A stretch of 64,000 nucleotides of DNA from Novosphingobium percolationis (GTDB taxonomy: Bacteria > Pseudomonadota > Alphaproteobacteria > Sphingomonadales > Sphingomonadaceae): NCBI RefSeq assembly GCF_020179425.1, contig NZ_JAILYM010000002.1:248001-312000 (forward strand), given 5' to 3'. Shown here in pieces: positions 1-9,294 of this stretch. The notes under the pieces are model-generated. The model had not been told where the DNA came from, made no database searches, and saw only the letters and a list, made by a program, of their open reading frames with translations. Numbering within the stretch: position 1 is the first letter of the stretch; each line of letters opens with the position of its first letter. A program made the position numbers and the translations under genes.

Positions 1-303
1 TTGCTAGGGCAAGGCTGTCTGTGCGCAGAGACCGTTTGATGTGGCAGCAGCCCAGTGCGCCTCGGAGATCGACCGGAACTCGCACCCGAAACTGATAAAT
101 CGACCCACGCAGCTCCAACCCTCGGATGGATGCTTTGTGCCCCAACCGTGTGCCCCACTTTGGCGGACGATTTCCGACACGATTACAGAGCGTTAGGCCA
201 TCATTCGGCACATGATTGTGCCCCACTTGTGTGGCCCAGACGCGCAAATCCACTCGCTCGATGGCGGATTTCTGCGTGTTTTCAGGATGTTGCGGAGGCT
301 TGG
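1..303. other. Left-edge non-coding stretch beside tRNA-Gly
   Basis: I find no convincing gene here. The only open frames are short, Cys/His/Arg-rich and without a ribosome binding site. The first bases (TTGCTAGGG) resemble a -10-like motif seen before other genes in this window. The string GTGCCCCACTT occurs twice, or nearly so (about 152-163 and 219-230). The stretch abuts the 3' end of tRNA-Gly(TCC), a common integration point for mobile elements, but I see neither an integrase end nor a second copy of the tRNA 3' end. It is most likely an intergenic spacer, or the end of something that begins outside the window. Confidence 0.4.
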
Positions 304-374
<71 letters not shown>

Positions 375-390
375 CCGCTGGCTCGCGCTT

Positions 391-410
391 GCCACGGGCG
401 GGGGCGTGGC
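391..410 (-). terminator. Stem-loop after the isomerase operon
   Basis: A 6-bp inverted repeat (GCCACG/CGTGGC) with an 8-nt G-rich loop sits directly after the isomerase stop codon and before tRNA-Gly. There is no U tract, so it is at best a weak or factor-dependent terminator, or a processing signal for the tRNA. Confidence 0.3.
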
Positions 411-411
411 G

Positions 412-1053
412 TCAACCTTGGTTTGCGGTTTTGAGGCGTTCGCGGACGAGCGGTAGCTGGTCGTTTCCAAAATACATCGTCTCGCCGCCCTTGCCGTCCG
501 GGACGAAGATCGTCGGCGAGCCGAAGGCGCCGCGCGCGATCGCTTCGTCGGTGTTCGCGCGCAGAGCGTCCTTGGCCGGTTGCTCCCCCGCACGGCGCAG
601 CAGGTCCGCGCCGTCAAGCCCGATCGCATCGGCGATGGCGGCCAGTTCGGCGGGGTCGTCGATGTTGCGCGCCTCGCCGAAATAGGCGCGGAAGGCGGCG
701 TCGGCGAACCGGAACAGGGCGGGCTGGTCCGCTTCCAGGACGCAGGCGCAACGCATGGCGTTGACCGACTTCACCGGATGGTGGGGCGAGGGGAAGTTCA
801 TCGGCAGGCCCGCCGCTTGCGCCCATTCCTTCAGCCAGCCGAAGCTGCGCTTCATCGCCTTCTGTTCAGGATCTGCGCGCATTTCGTAGACGCGCGGGTT
901 CACCGCGTTGAACACGCCGCCGACGAGAAAGGGACGCCAGCGAACCTGTGCGCCGGTTTCGGCGAGGATCGGCTGAACGTTGTTGAAGGCGAGGAAGGTC
1001 CAAGGCGAGGACAGGTCGAAGAAGAAGTCGATCGTGGTCTTGGTCATCGTCAT
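412..1053 (-). CDS. 2-hydroxychromene-2-carboxylate isomerase family (DsbA-fold) protein
   Basis: The product is 213 residues long, the usual length of the kappa-GST/HCCA isomerase family. These are cytoplasmic thioredoxin-fold enzymes that use glutathione and a serine for isomerisation. The N-terminal strand IDFFFDLSSPW (about residues 8-18) carries Ser where DsbA has its CxxC, and the C-terminal part has the cis-proline segment GSPTIFV. The ATG overlaps the stop of the upstream GST gene (ATGA) and has AAGGG five bases ahead, better than the second in-frame ATG two codons later. Translational coupling to a GST suggests a shared glutathione-linked role. The substrate is unknown. NahD-type isomerases act in naphthalene breakdown, but no other naphthalene gene is here. 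Confidence 0.85.
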   Translation of the reverse strand: MTMTKTTIDFFFDLSSPWTFLAFNNVQPILAETGAQVRWRPFLVGGVFNAVNPRVYEMRADPEQKAMKRSFGWLKEWAQAAGLPMNFPSPHHPVKSVNAMRCACVLEADQPALFRFADAAFRAYFGEARNIDDPAELAAIADAIGLDGADLLRRAGEQPAKDALRANTDEAIARGAFGSPTIFVPDGKGGETMYFGNDQLPLVRERLKTANQG

Positions 1054-1751
1054 GCGAGCCCTTTTCCGGAAATGCCGAACAGCGTCCGCGCGGCTTCGAC
1101 GTCGTCCTGCGGATTGCGGCGCACGCGATCTGCGCCCAGCGCCACGCCGCGGCGCAGGCCTTCGCGCTCCTTCAGCGCATCGTACCAGCGGCGCACGTTG
1201 ACGAAGTCGGCCAGGGGGATGCCTTGCGCCTTCCACGTGCGGATCCACGGCCAGCAGGCCATGTCGGCGATGGTGTACTGGTCGGCGGCGATGAAGTCGC
1301 GGCCTTCGAGCCGACGGTCGAGCACGCCGTAAAGGCGCAGCGTCTCGCGGCGGTAGCGCTCGGTCGGATAGGGCAGGCGCTCGGGCGCATAGAGCGCGAA
1401 GTGGCCGTGCTGGCCAAGCATGGGGCCAAGGCCTGCTACTTGCCAGGAGAGCCATTCCAGCACTTCCTTGCGGCCGCGCAAGTCGGCGGGGAGGAACTGG
1501 CTGGTCTTTTCAGCGAGGTAGATCAGGATCGCGGCGGTTTCGAACACCGGCACCGGATCACCGCCGTCAGCAGGGGCGGTATCGACGATCGCGGGGATGC
1601 GGTTGTTCGGGCTGATGGCGAGGAAGTCGGGCGCGAACTGCTCGCCCTTGCCGATGTCCACCCAGTGGACGTGGTAGGGCAATCCGCATTCCTCGAGCAT
1701 GATCGACACCTTCCAGCCGTTCGGCGTCGGTGCGGTATGAAGCTCTATCAT
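1050..1751 (-). CDS. YfcG-like glutathione S-transferase / disulfide-bond oxidoreductase
   Basis: The product has 233 residues: an N-terminal thioredoxin-like domain (about 1-85) and a helical GST C-domain. It closely resembles E. coli YfcG. It shares the start MIELHTAPTPNG with Thr9 and Asn11, the residues that contact the disulfide in YfcG, and the segments SPNNRIPAIVD and PVFETAAILIYLAEKT. YfcG-type enzymes use glutathione to reduce disulfides in the cytoplasm. The ATG at 1751 is preceded by a GGGAGAGAG tract. It follows apt by 61 bp on the same strand and overlaps the isomerase gene, so the three may form one transcription unit. Confidence 0.9.
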   Translation of the reverse strand: MIELHTAPTPNGWKVSIMLEECGLPYHVHWVDIGKGEQFAPDFLAISPNNRIPAIVDTAPADGGDPVPVFETAAILIYLAEKTSQFLPADLRGRKEVLEWLSWQVAGLGPMLGQHGHFALYAPERLPYPTERYRRETLRLYGVLDRRLEGRDFIAADQYTIADMACWPWIRTWKAQGIPLADFVNVRRWYDALKEREGLRRGVALGADRVRRNPQDDVEAARTLFGISGKGLA

Positions 1752-1812
1752 CGGTTCTCTCTCCCGCCCGGCATTGCAGCACGGCACGGGGCAGGGAGCA
1801 AGTGCGGGGCGA

Positions 1813-2349
1813 TCAGTGCCCGGGAAAATCCATGAGCGCCTCGACGGCAAGGCCTGCGCCGCGCAGCCGTGCGGCGCCCTGCAGATCCGGTAGATCGATC
1901 ACGAACAGCGCGTGTTCGACAAGGGCGCCGGCGCTGCGCAGCAGTTCGGTTGCTGCGAGCGCCGTCCCGCCCGTGGCGATCAGGTCATCGACCAGCACCA
2001 CGCGCTGTCCGGCGTGGACTGCTTGCGGATCGATCTCCAGCCGGTCGCGGCCATATTCCAGCGCATAGTCGACGCCGATCGTCGGCACCGGAAGTTTGCC
2101 CGGCTTGCGCACCGGCACGAAGCCCAGGTCCATCCGCGCGGCCACGGCGGCGCCGAAGATGAAGCCGCGCGCTTCCATCCCGGCGATGGCCTCGGCGCCT
2201 GCCGCACGCGCCCGGTCGGCAAGGTGGCCGATCGTGGCGGCAAAGCCTGTGCCGTGCCCGATCAGCGTGGTCACGTCGCGGAACAGGATGCCGGGGGCGG
2301 GAAAGTCCGGGACGGTGCGCACCAGCGCCTTGAGGTCTTCCGGGGTCAT
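1813..2349 (-). CDS. apt: Adenine phosphoribosyltransferase
   Basis: This is a purine salvage enzyme that makes AMP and pyrophosphate from adenine and PRPP in the cytoplasm. The protein has 178 residues, the normal length. The PRPP-binding loop VVLVDDLIATGGTA is at about residues 121-134, and GMEARGFIFGAAVA supplies the adenine-side segment. The start MTPEDLKALV matches the family N-terminus. The gene lies 50 bp past the petABC terminator, so it needs its own promoter or depends on read-through. PRPP synthase (prs) is elsewhere in this window, at 16.7 kb. Confidence 0.95.
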   Translation of the reverse strand: MTPEDLKALVRTVPDFPAPGILFRDVTTLIGHGTGFAATIGHLADRARAAGAEAIAGMEARGFIFGAAVAARMDLGFVPVRKPGKLPVPTIGVDYALEYGRDRLEIDPQAVHAGQRVVLVDDLIATGGTALAATELLRSAGALVEHALFVIDLPDLQGAARLRGAGLAVEALMDFPGH

Positions 2350-2400
2350 CGTGGGTCTCGCTCGATCGTGACGGGCGGACGGAGGCATATCGCCGGATAC

Positions 2401-2430
2401 GAAAAAGGCCACCGTTTCCGGTGGCCTTTT
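2401..2430 (-). terminator. Rho-independent terminator of petABC
   Basis: On the minus strand a 12-bp perfect stem (AAAAGGCCACCG/CGGTGGCCTTTT) closes on a GAAA tetraloop and ends in a run of five T. It starts about 25 bp after the petC stop codon. It is one of the clearest terminators in the window, and its A-tract side could also let it work on the other strand. Confidence 0.9.
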
Positions 2431-2454
2431 GTCGTTTGCCGTCGGGCAAGAAGA

Positions 2455-3267
2455 TCAGTGGGCGTTGGCCCAGACGTTCTTCTTGGCGAGGTAGGCAAGC
2501 ACGGTCGCGGCGAGCAGGAAGCCGAGCACGGCCCAGCCGGTCTGCTTGCGCTTGTCGAGCTTGGGCTCCGCAGTCCAGGTCAGGAACGCGGCAACGTCCT
2601 TGGCTTGCTGGTCGACGGTGGCCTTGGTGCCATCGGCATAGGTCACGCCGCCATCGGTCAGCGGGGCCGGCATCGCGAGGTTCAGGTTCGCGAAGTACGG
2701 GTTGAAGTGCAGGCCTTCCGGGGTCTTGGCGTCCGGGAACTGCTTGAGCAGTTCGGCAGGCTGGTCCTGGTAGCCGGTCAGCAGCGAGTACACGTAGGCG
2801 GAGCCTTCGTGACGCGCCTTGGTGATCAGCGACAGGTCGGGCGGGCTGCCCTGGCCAGCGTAGTACACGGGCGGGATGTGGTCGGCAGGCAGGTTGTCAC
2901 GCTCGCCCGCGTCGCCGGTCTTGGCGTCGAAGGTCTTGGCCTTCGTCGCCCACTGCTTGGCAATCGCCTTCACTTCGGGTTCCGAATAGCCGAGGTCGGC
3001 GAGGTTGCGGAACGCAACCTGCTTGAGCGAGTGGCAGTTCGAGCAGACTTCCTTGTAGACCTGAAAGCCGCGCTGGAGCTGCTGGTTGTCGAACTTGCCG
3101 AACGCACCGTTGAAGGAAAATTCGACTTCCTTCGGGTGCTTGTGGAACAGCTTTTCCGCGGTCGGCGCAGCCGGTTCGGTGATGGCGACATAGGCACCAT
3201 TACCGAACGACCAGAGCAGCGCGACTGCGAAGAACAGGCCTACCAGGGGGCCAAAAAGACGGACCAT
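2455..3267 (-). CDS. petC: Cytochrome c1 subunit of the bc1 complex
   Basis: This haem c subunit of ubiquinol:cytochrome c oxidoreductase passes electrons from the Rieske protein to a soluble or membrane cytochrome c. The protein has 270 residues. An N-terminal hydrophobic export/anchor segment spans about 3-22. The haem site is CSNCHS (Cys75, Cys78, His79), and NLAMPAPL carries the likely Met ligand. A C-terminal membrane anchor lies at about 243-262. It is the last gene of petABC, 31 bp after petB, and is followed by a strong terminator. The ATG is preceded by an AGAGAAAGAGAA purine tract. Confidence 0.95.
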   Translation of the reverse strand: MVRLFGPLVGLFFAVALLWSFGNGAYVAITEPAAPTAEKLFHKHPKEVEFSFNGAFGKFDNQQLQRGFQVYKEVCSNCHSLKQVAFRNLADLGYSEPEVKAIAKQWATKAKTFDAKTGDAGERDNLPADHIPPVYYAGQGSPPDLSLITKARHEGSAYVYSLLTGYQDQPAELLKQFPDAKTPEGLHFNPYFANLNLAMPAPLTDGGVTYADGTKATVDQQAKDVAAFLTWTAEPKLDKRKQTGWAVLGFLLAATVLAYLAKKNVWANAH

Positions 3268-3298
3268 GGGGTTCTCTTTCTCTTGCGCTTCGGCTGAC

Positions 3299-4588
3299 TC
3301 AGGCAGCGGCGGGGTTAGCGTTGAGGACGGCGCCCTCGTCGGTGCCCAGCACGGCCTCGGTGATCGAGTACGGCAGCGGCTGCGGCTTCTCGATCGAGGA
3401 GACCAGCGGCAGGATGACGAGGAAGTGGAGGAAGTAGTACGCCGCGGCGATCTGCGAGATCATCACGAACGGTTCCGCAGCCGGCGCGCCGCCGCAGTAG
3501 CCGAGCACGGCAACGTCGACGAGCAACAGGTAGAAGAACTTGCGGAACAGCGGGCGATAGTGGCCCGAACGCACCGGCGAGGTATCCAGCCAGGGCAGGA
3601 AGAACCACACCAGGATTGCCGAGAACATCGCCAGCACGCCCATCAGCTTCGCCGGGATGAAGAAGAAGTCCGAGGTGAAGGCGCGCAGGATCGCGTAGAA
3701 CGGCCAGAAGTACCATTCGGGAACGATGTGCGCCGGCGTCGAGAGCGGGTTCGCAGCGATGTAGTTGTCCGGGTGGCCCAGCGCGTTCGGCGCGAAGAAC
3801 AGCACGGCGCAGTACAGGATCAGGAACACGCCCAGGCCGAAGCCGTCCTTGGCGGTGTAGTAGGGGTGGAACGGCACGGTGTCCGATTCCTGCTTCACTT
3901 CCACGCCGGTCGGGTTCGACGAGCCGGGGATGTGCAGCGCCCAGATGTGCAGGATGATCACGCCCGCCAGCACGAACGGCAACAGGAAGTGCAGCGAGAA
4001 GAAGCGGTTCAGCGCGGCCTGGTCGGGCGAGAAGCCACCGAGCAGCCACTGCTGGAGCGGTTCGCCCACCAGCGGGATCGCGCCGAACAGGCCGGTGATG
4101 ACCTTGGCGCCCCAGAAGCTCATCTGGCCCCAGGGAAGCACGTAGCCCATGAACGCGGTTGCCATCATCAGCAGGAAGATGACCACGCCCAGCAGCCAGA
4201 TCATCTCGCGCGGGGCCTTGTACGAGCTGTAGAAGAAGCCGCGGAAGATGTGGATGTAGACCACCACGAAGAACGCGCTGGCGCCGTTGGCGTGCGCATA
4301 GCGCAGCATCCAGCCCCAGTTCACGTCGCGCATGATGTGTTCGACGCTGTCGAACGCCACGCCCGTGTTGGCGGCATAGTGCATCGCCAGGATCACGCCG
4401 GTGACGATCTGGATCATCAGGCAGACGCCGGCGAGGACGCCGAAGTTCCACATGTAGTTGAGGTTGCGCGGCACCGGATACCCGGCGCCGACGGCGTTGT
4501 AGACGAAGCGCGGCAACGGCAGCTTCTCGTCCAGCCACTGCATTAGCGGGTGGCTAGGCTTGTATTCGTTCGCCCAGGGAAAGCTCAT
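3299..4588 (-). CDS. petB: Cytochrome b subunit of the bc1 complex
   Basis: The protein has 429 residues and about eight membrane helices, and carries the low- and high-potential b haems and both quinone sites. Two His-X13-His pairs are visible, one ending in VVYIHIF and one spanning SLHFLLPF to IILHIW. The Qo-site motif PEWY is present, as is [10 protein letters not shown] of the cd helix. Length and order are those of the undivided bacterial/mitochondrial type, not the split b6/subunit IV. It lies between petA (12 bp upstream) and petC. Confidence 0.96.
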   Translation of the reverse strand: MSFPWANEYKPSHPLMQWLDEKLPLPRFVYNAVGAGYPVPRNLNYMWNFGVLAGVCLMIQIVTGVILAMHYAANTGVAFDSVEHIMRDVNWGWMLRYAHANGASAFFVVVYIHIFRGFFYSSYKAPREMIWLLGVVIFLLMMATAFMGYVLPWGQMSFWGAKVITGLFGAIPLVGEPLQQWLLGGFSPDQAALNRFFSLHFLLPFVLAGVIILHIWALHIPGSSNPTGVEVKQESDTVPFHPYYTAKDGFGLGVFLILYCAVLFFAPNALGHPDNYIAANPLSTPAHIVPEWYFWPFYAILRAFTSDFFFIPAKLMGVLAMFSAILVWFFLPWLDTSPVRSGHYRPLFRKFFYLLLVDVAVLGYCGGAPAAEPFVMISQIAAAYYFLHFLVILPLVSSIEKPQPLPYSITEAVLGTDEGAVLNANPAAA

Positions 4589-4600
4589 CGGGTCTTATCC

Positions 4601-5164
4601 TCAGCCGATCTTCACGACAGTGTCGGAAGTGAATTCATAGGGAGGCACCTCGAGGTTCTTCGGCGCCGGGCCTTTGCGGATGCGGGCGGCGGTGTCGTAC
4701 ACCGAGCCGTGGCAGGGGCAGAAATAACCGCCGAACTCGCCCTTCACTTCGCCTTCGCCAGCGCCCAGCGGGACGCAGCCGAGGTGGGTGCAGACGCCCA
4801 TCGTGATCAGCCAGTTGGTCTTGCCGGGCTTGGTGCGTTCCTCCAGCGTCTGGGGATCGCGCAGCGAACCGGCATCGACCTTTTCGGCCTCGGCGATTTC
4901 CGCCTTGGTCAGGTTGCGCAAGAACACGGGCTGCTTGCGGAACACTGCCTTGATCGCCTGGCCGGGCGCAATGGCCGAGACATCGATCTCGGTCGAGCTT
5001 TCAGCCAGCACGTCGGCCGACGCGCTCATCTGCGAAACCAGCGGGTAGAGCACGGCAAGGCCGCCCACGCCCGCGAAACTAACCGCCGCGATATTGATGA
5101 AATCGCGCCGCCGCACGCCCTCTCCGGTCACTTCCGCCGGATCGATCGTCGCCTCATCAGCCAT
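4601..5164 (-). CDS. petA: Rieske iron-sulfur subunit of the bc1 complex
   Basis: The protein has 187 residues. It takes electrons from quinol at the Qo site and hands them to cytochrome c1. Its twin-arginine-like N-terminus (GVRRRDFINIA, residues 17-27) is followed by a membrane helix at about 24-44, typical of Tat-dependent Rieske proteins. The [2Fe-2S] ligands are in CTHLGC (Cys125, His127) and CPCHGS (Cys149, His152). Cys130 and Cys151 form the stabilising disulfide. The start was chosen at MADEATI because AGGGA stands seven bases ahead. The 284-bp spacer upstream (5165-5448) must hold the operon promoter. I see no clear hexamers there. Confidence 0.96.
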   Translation of the reverse strand: MADEATIDPAEVTGEGVRRRDFINIAAVSFAGVGGLAVLYPLVSQMSASADVLAESSTEIDVSAIAPGQAIKAVFRKQPVFLRNLTKAEIAEAEKVDAGSLRDPQTLEERTKPGKTNWLITMGVCTHLGCVPLGAGEGEVKGEFGGYFCPCHGSVYDTAARIRKGPAPKNLEVPPYEFTSDTVVKIG

Positions 5165-5448
5165 TGAAATTCCCTGCCTGCTGCCGCCGCGCCCGCGGAC
5201 CGGGCGCGGTCCAACTTGCCCCTCTTGAACCGGGCGGAAACGGGGCCACATGGGACAAAACCCAGAGGAAACCGTCACCGCACGGACGGGATGGACACGT
5301 GCGCACGCACAGCGCGCCCTACCCCACTTGGCGCGCCTGATAGACGCAAATCCGCACGTTTGCCAACAGGCTTTTTGGGCAGCGGCGAATGCCGGATTTC
5401 CGCCAGTTTCGCGCTATTGTGCGCGGTGCCGCGATGGCTGCGGGCGGA

Positions 5449-6492
5449 TCAGAAGCCCGCGCCTTCGGGCCAGTGGGCTGCGGCGAGTCCCATCACCTTG
5501 AACAGCGCCCCCATCTGCCCTTCGCCGATCAGCCGGTCGCGCGCGGTGGCGATGGCGGCGGCCTCGTCCGGTTGCGCGCGCGCCAGCGCGTCTGCCCGCG
5601 CATCGATGCCCAGCAGGCGCAGGAAGCGCCCCTGCTCCACCGTGCCCAGCCAGCGCACCCCGCGTGACTGCGCGATCGGGGCCAGCGCCGAAAAGTCGAC
5701 GTGCGCGGTCAGGTCCGCCTCGCCCGGTGCGGCGAAGGGATCGACCATGCGATGCGCGCGCACCGCCTGGAGCGAACTGCCAAGGCGCGGTTCGGCATGG
5801 CCATAGTCGATGAACAGCGCCGCGCCGCCCTGGCTTGCGAGCCGCCCGGCCACTTCATAGAGCACTGCTGCTGCCGCCGGGCAGGTTTCGAGGATCGCGC
5901 CTTCGGGGGCATCGCGACGGTCGGCCGGGATCGCCGCATCCATCGGCCGGTCGCCGACGATCGGCGCAAGGCGGCCATCGACCAGCCCGACCATGCGCTC
6001 GCGCCAGCCGCTCGCGGCCTTCACCAGCTGGCGCACCGGCAGTGCATCGAGAAATTCGTTAGCGACTATCAACAGCGGACCATCGGTCGGCAATGTCGAA
6101 AGGTCGGCATGCCACACCGCATCGGGATGCAGGTCCAGCTGCGCGGCCTTCAGCGCGGTGCTGCCTTCGACGAAGTGAGGCCGGGTCTCCAGCCCGAAGC
6201 GCCGCGCTGCCTGCAGGGCATCGCGCGCCAGCGTGCCGCGCCCGGGGCCCAGCTCGACATAGTGCGCGGGCGCAGGCCGTCCGGCGCGGATCCAGATGTC
6301 GGCCAGCCACAGCCCCAGCAGCTCGCCGAACATCTGGCTGATCTCGGGCGCGGTGACGAAGTCGCCGCCGCTGCCCAGCGGATCGCGGCTGTCGTAGTAG
6401 CGCGCGTTCGATTCGGCCATGTAGTGGGCCACGCTGATTGGCCCGGTGTTGACGATCAGCCGCTCGAACACGCGGCGCAAGGGTTCGCTCAC
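5449..6492 (-). CDS. MidA/NDUFAF7-type SAM-dependent methyltransferase
   Basis: The product has 347 residues and belongs to the family of mitochondrial NDUFAF7 (MidA, COG1565), which methylates an arginine of a complex I subunit and helps that complex assemble. The SAM-binding motif is [10 protein letters not shown] (about residues 75-84), and [16 protein letters not shown] just before it is the family hallmark. The start is a GTG that overlaps the lgt stop codon (GTGA), so translation is coupled to lgt. An lgt-midA pair is a recurrent arrangement in alphaproteobacteria. The target here is inferred only from the family. Confidence 0.88.
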   Translation of the reverse strand: MSEPLRRVFERLIVNTGPISVAHYMAESNARYYDSRDPLGSGGDFVTAPEISQMFGELLGLWLADIWIRAGRPAPAHYVELGPGRGTLARDALQAARRFGLETRPHFVEGSTALKAAQLDLHPDAVWHADLSTLPTDGPLLIVANEFLDALPVRQLVKAASGWRERMVGLVDGRLAPIVGDRPMDAAIPADRRDAPEGAILETCPAAAAVLYEVAGRLASQGGAALFIDYGHAEPRLGSSLQAVRAHRMVDPFAAPGEADLTAHVDFSALAPIAQSRGVRWLGTVEQGRFLRLLGIDARADALARAQPDEAAAIATARDRLIGEGQMGALFKVMGLAAAHWPEGAGF

Positions 6493-7412
6493 GCCTGGCC
6501 GGCTCCGGTCTCCACGGTGCTGCCGGCGTTGCGGTCGGCGCCTGCGAACGAGACGGCGACGGGCGGGCGGCTGAGCGCGCGTACGATCAGGAACGCACCC
6601 AGTGCCATCATCGGCAGCGTCAGCCACTGGCCCATCGACAGGCCCGAGCGGTGCGCGAAGTCCTGCAACTGCGCGTCGGGTTCGCGGAAGAACTCGATGG
6701 TAAAGCGCGATAGCGCGTAGCCGAAACCGAACACGCCCACGAGCAGCCCGGTCCGCCAGCGCGCGCGGGTCTTCCAGTACAGCGTCAGCAGCACCACGCC
6801 GAGCACGATCCCTTCGAGCGCGGCTTCGTAGAGCTGGCTTGGGTGGCGCGGCATCGGGCCGCCGCCGGGGAACACCATCGCCCAGGGAATGTCGGGCGTG
6901 GTGATGCGGCCCCACAACTCCCCGTTCACGAAGTTGGCGCAGCGCCCGAAGAACAGCCCGAACGGCACGCAGACCGCCATGTAATCGCACACCCGCACGA
7001 AGTTCAGCCCGCCGCGCCAGGCGACATAGGCGATGGCGATGGTGGTGCCGATCAGCCCGCCGTGGAAGCTCATCCCGCCTTCCCACAGCTTGAGCAGGTT
7101 CTGCGGATGCGCCCACAGCTCGGGCGCGTAGAACGTTGCATAGCCAAGCCTGCCGCCCAGGATGATGCCCAGCGTGGCATAGAAGAACAGGTCGTCGGCG
7201 TGGCGCTGCGCCAGCGGCGAGCCGGGCTGGCGGGTCATCTTGGACAGGTGCCAGTAGCCCAGCATGATCCCGGCCAGATAGGCCAGCGAATACCACTTGA
7301 TGGTGAAGAAGCCGAGGTCGAGTGCGATCGGCGAAAGGCCGAGGTCAGTCCACTGGAGCGGCTGATGCGGGGCCAGCGCGGCGGCGGCCGAGAGGAACAG
7401 CAAGTGGCGCAT
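6489..7412 (-). CDS. lgt: Prolipoprotein diacylglyceryl transferase
   Basis: This inner-membrane enzyme adds diacylglycerol from phosphatidylglycerol to the lipobox cysteine of prolipoproteins. The protein has 307 residues with about seven membrane helices. The Lgt signature appears as [14 protein letters not shown], and the essential HGGLIG segment as [10 protein letters not shown]. Relative to the usual GRIGNF, the signature has Cys-Ala, a mild variant. GGAG directly abuts the ATG, so the exact start is a little uncertain. It is followed by the coupled methyltransferase gene and is divergent from the acyl-CoA synthetase gene. Confidence 0.95.
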   Translation of the reverse strand: MRHLLFLSAAAALAPHQPLQWTDLGLSPIALDLGFFTIKWYSLAYLAGIMLGYWHLSKMTRQPGSPLAQRHADDLFFYATLGIILGGRLGYATFYAPELWAHPQNLLKLWEGGMSFHGGLIGTTIAIAYVAWRGGLNFVRVCDYMAVCVPFGLFFGRCANFVNGELWGRITTPDIPWAMVFPGGGPMPRHPSQLYEAALEGIVLGVVLLTLYWKTRARWRTGLLVGVFGFGYALSRFTIEFFREPDAQLQDFAHRSGLSMGQWLTLPMMALGAFLIVRALSRPPVAVSFAGADRNAGSTVETGAGQA

Positions 7413-7567
7413 CTCCGTGCAGGTTGCTTTTGAGGACTTTTCCGGCCAGCTTGCCGAAAGGTGGCGGAAGCATCCCTCGGCGGTGCTTTTGGCACAGGGA
7501 AAATCGGCGGGCAAACCGCAAAAACCGGCAACAGACCGGCGCGACCTTTGGAGAGAGACGAAACGCG

Positions 7568-9274
<1,707 letters not shown>

Positions 9275-9294
9275 TTCGCGGCTAAAGGGGAGGC

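Noticed and set aside
7322..7567. An N-terminal extension of the acyl-CoA synthetase
   Set aside because: It overlaps the 5' end of lgt on the other strand and lacks family similarity; a purine-rich site precedes the ATG at 7568.
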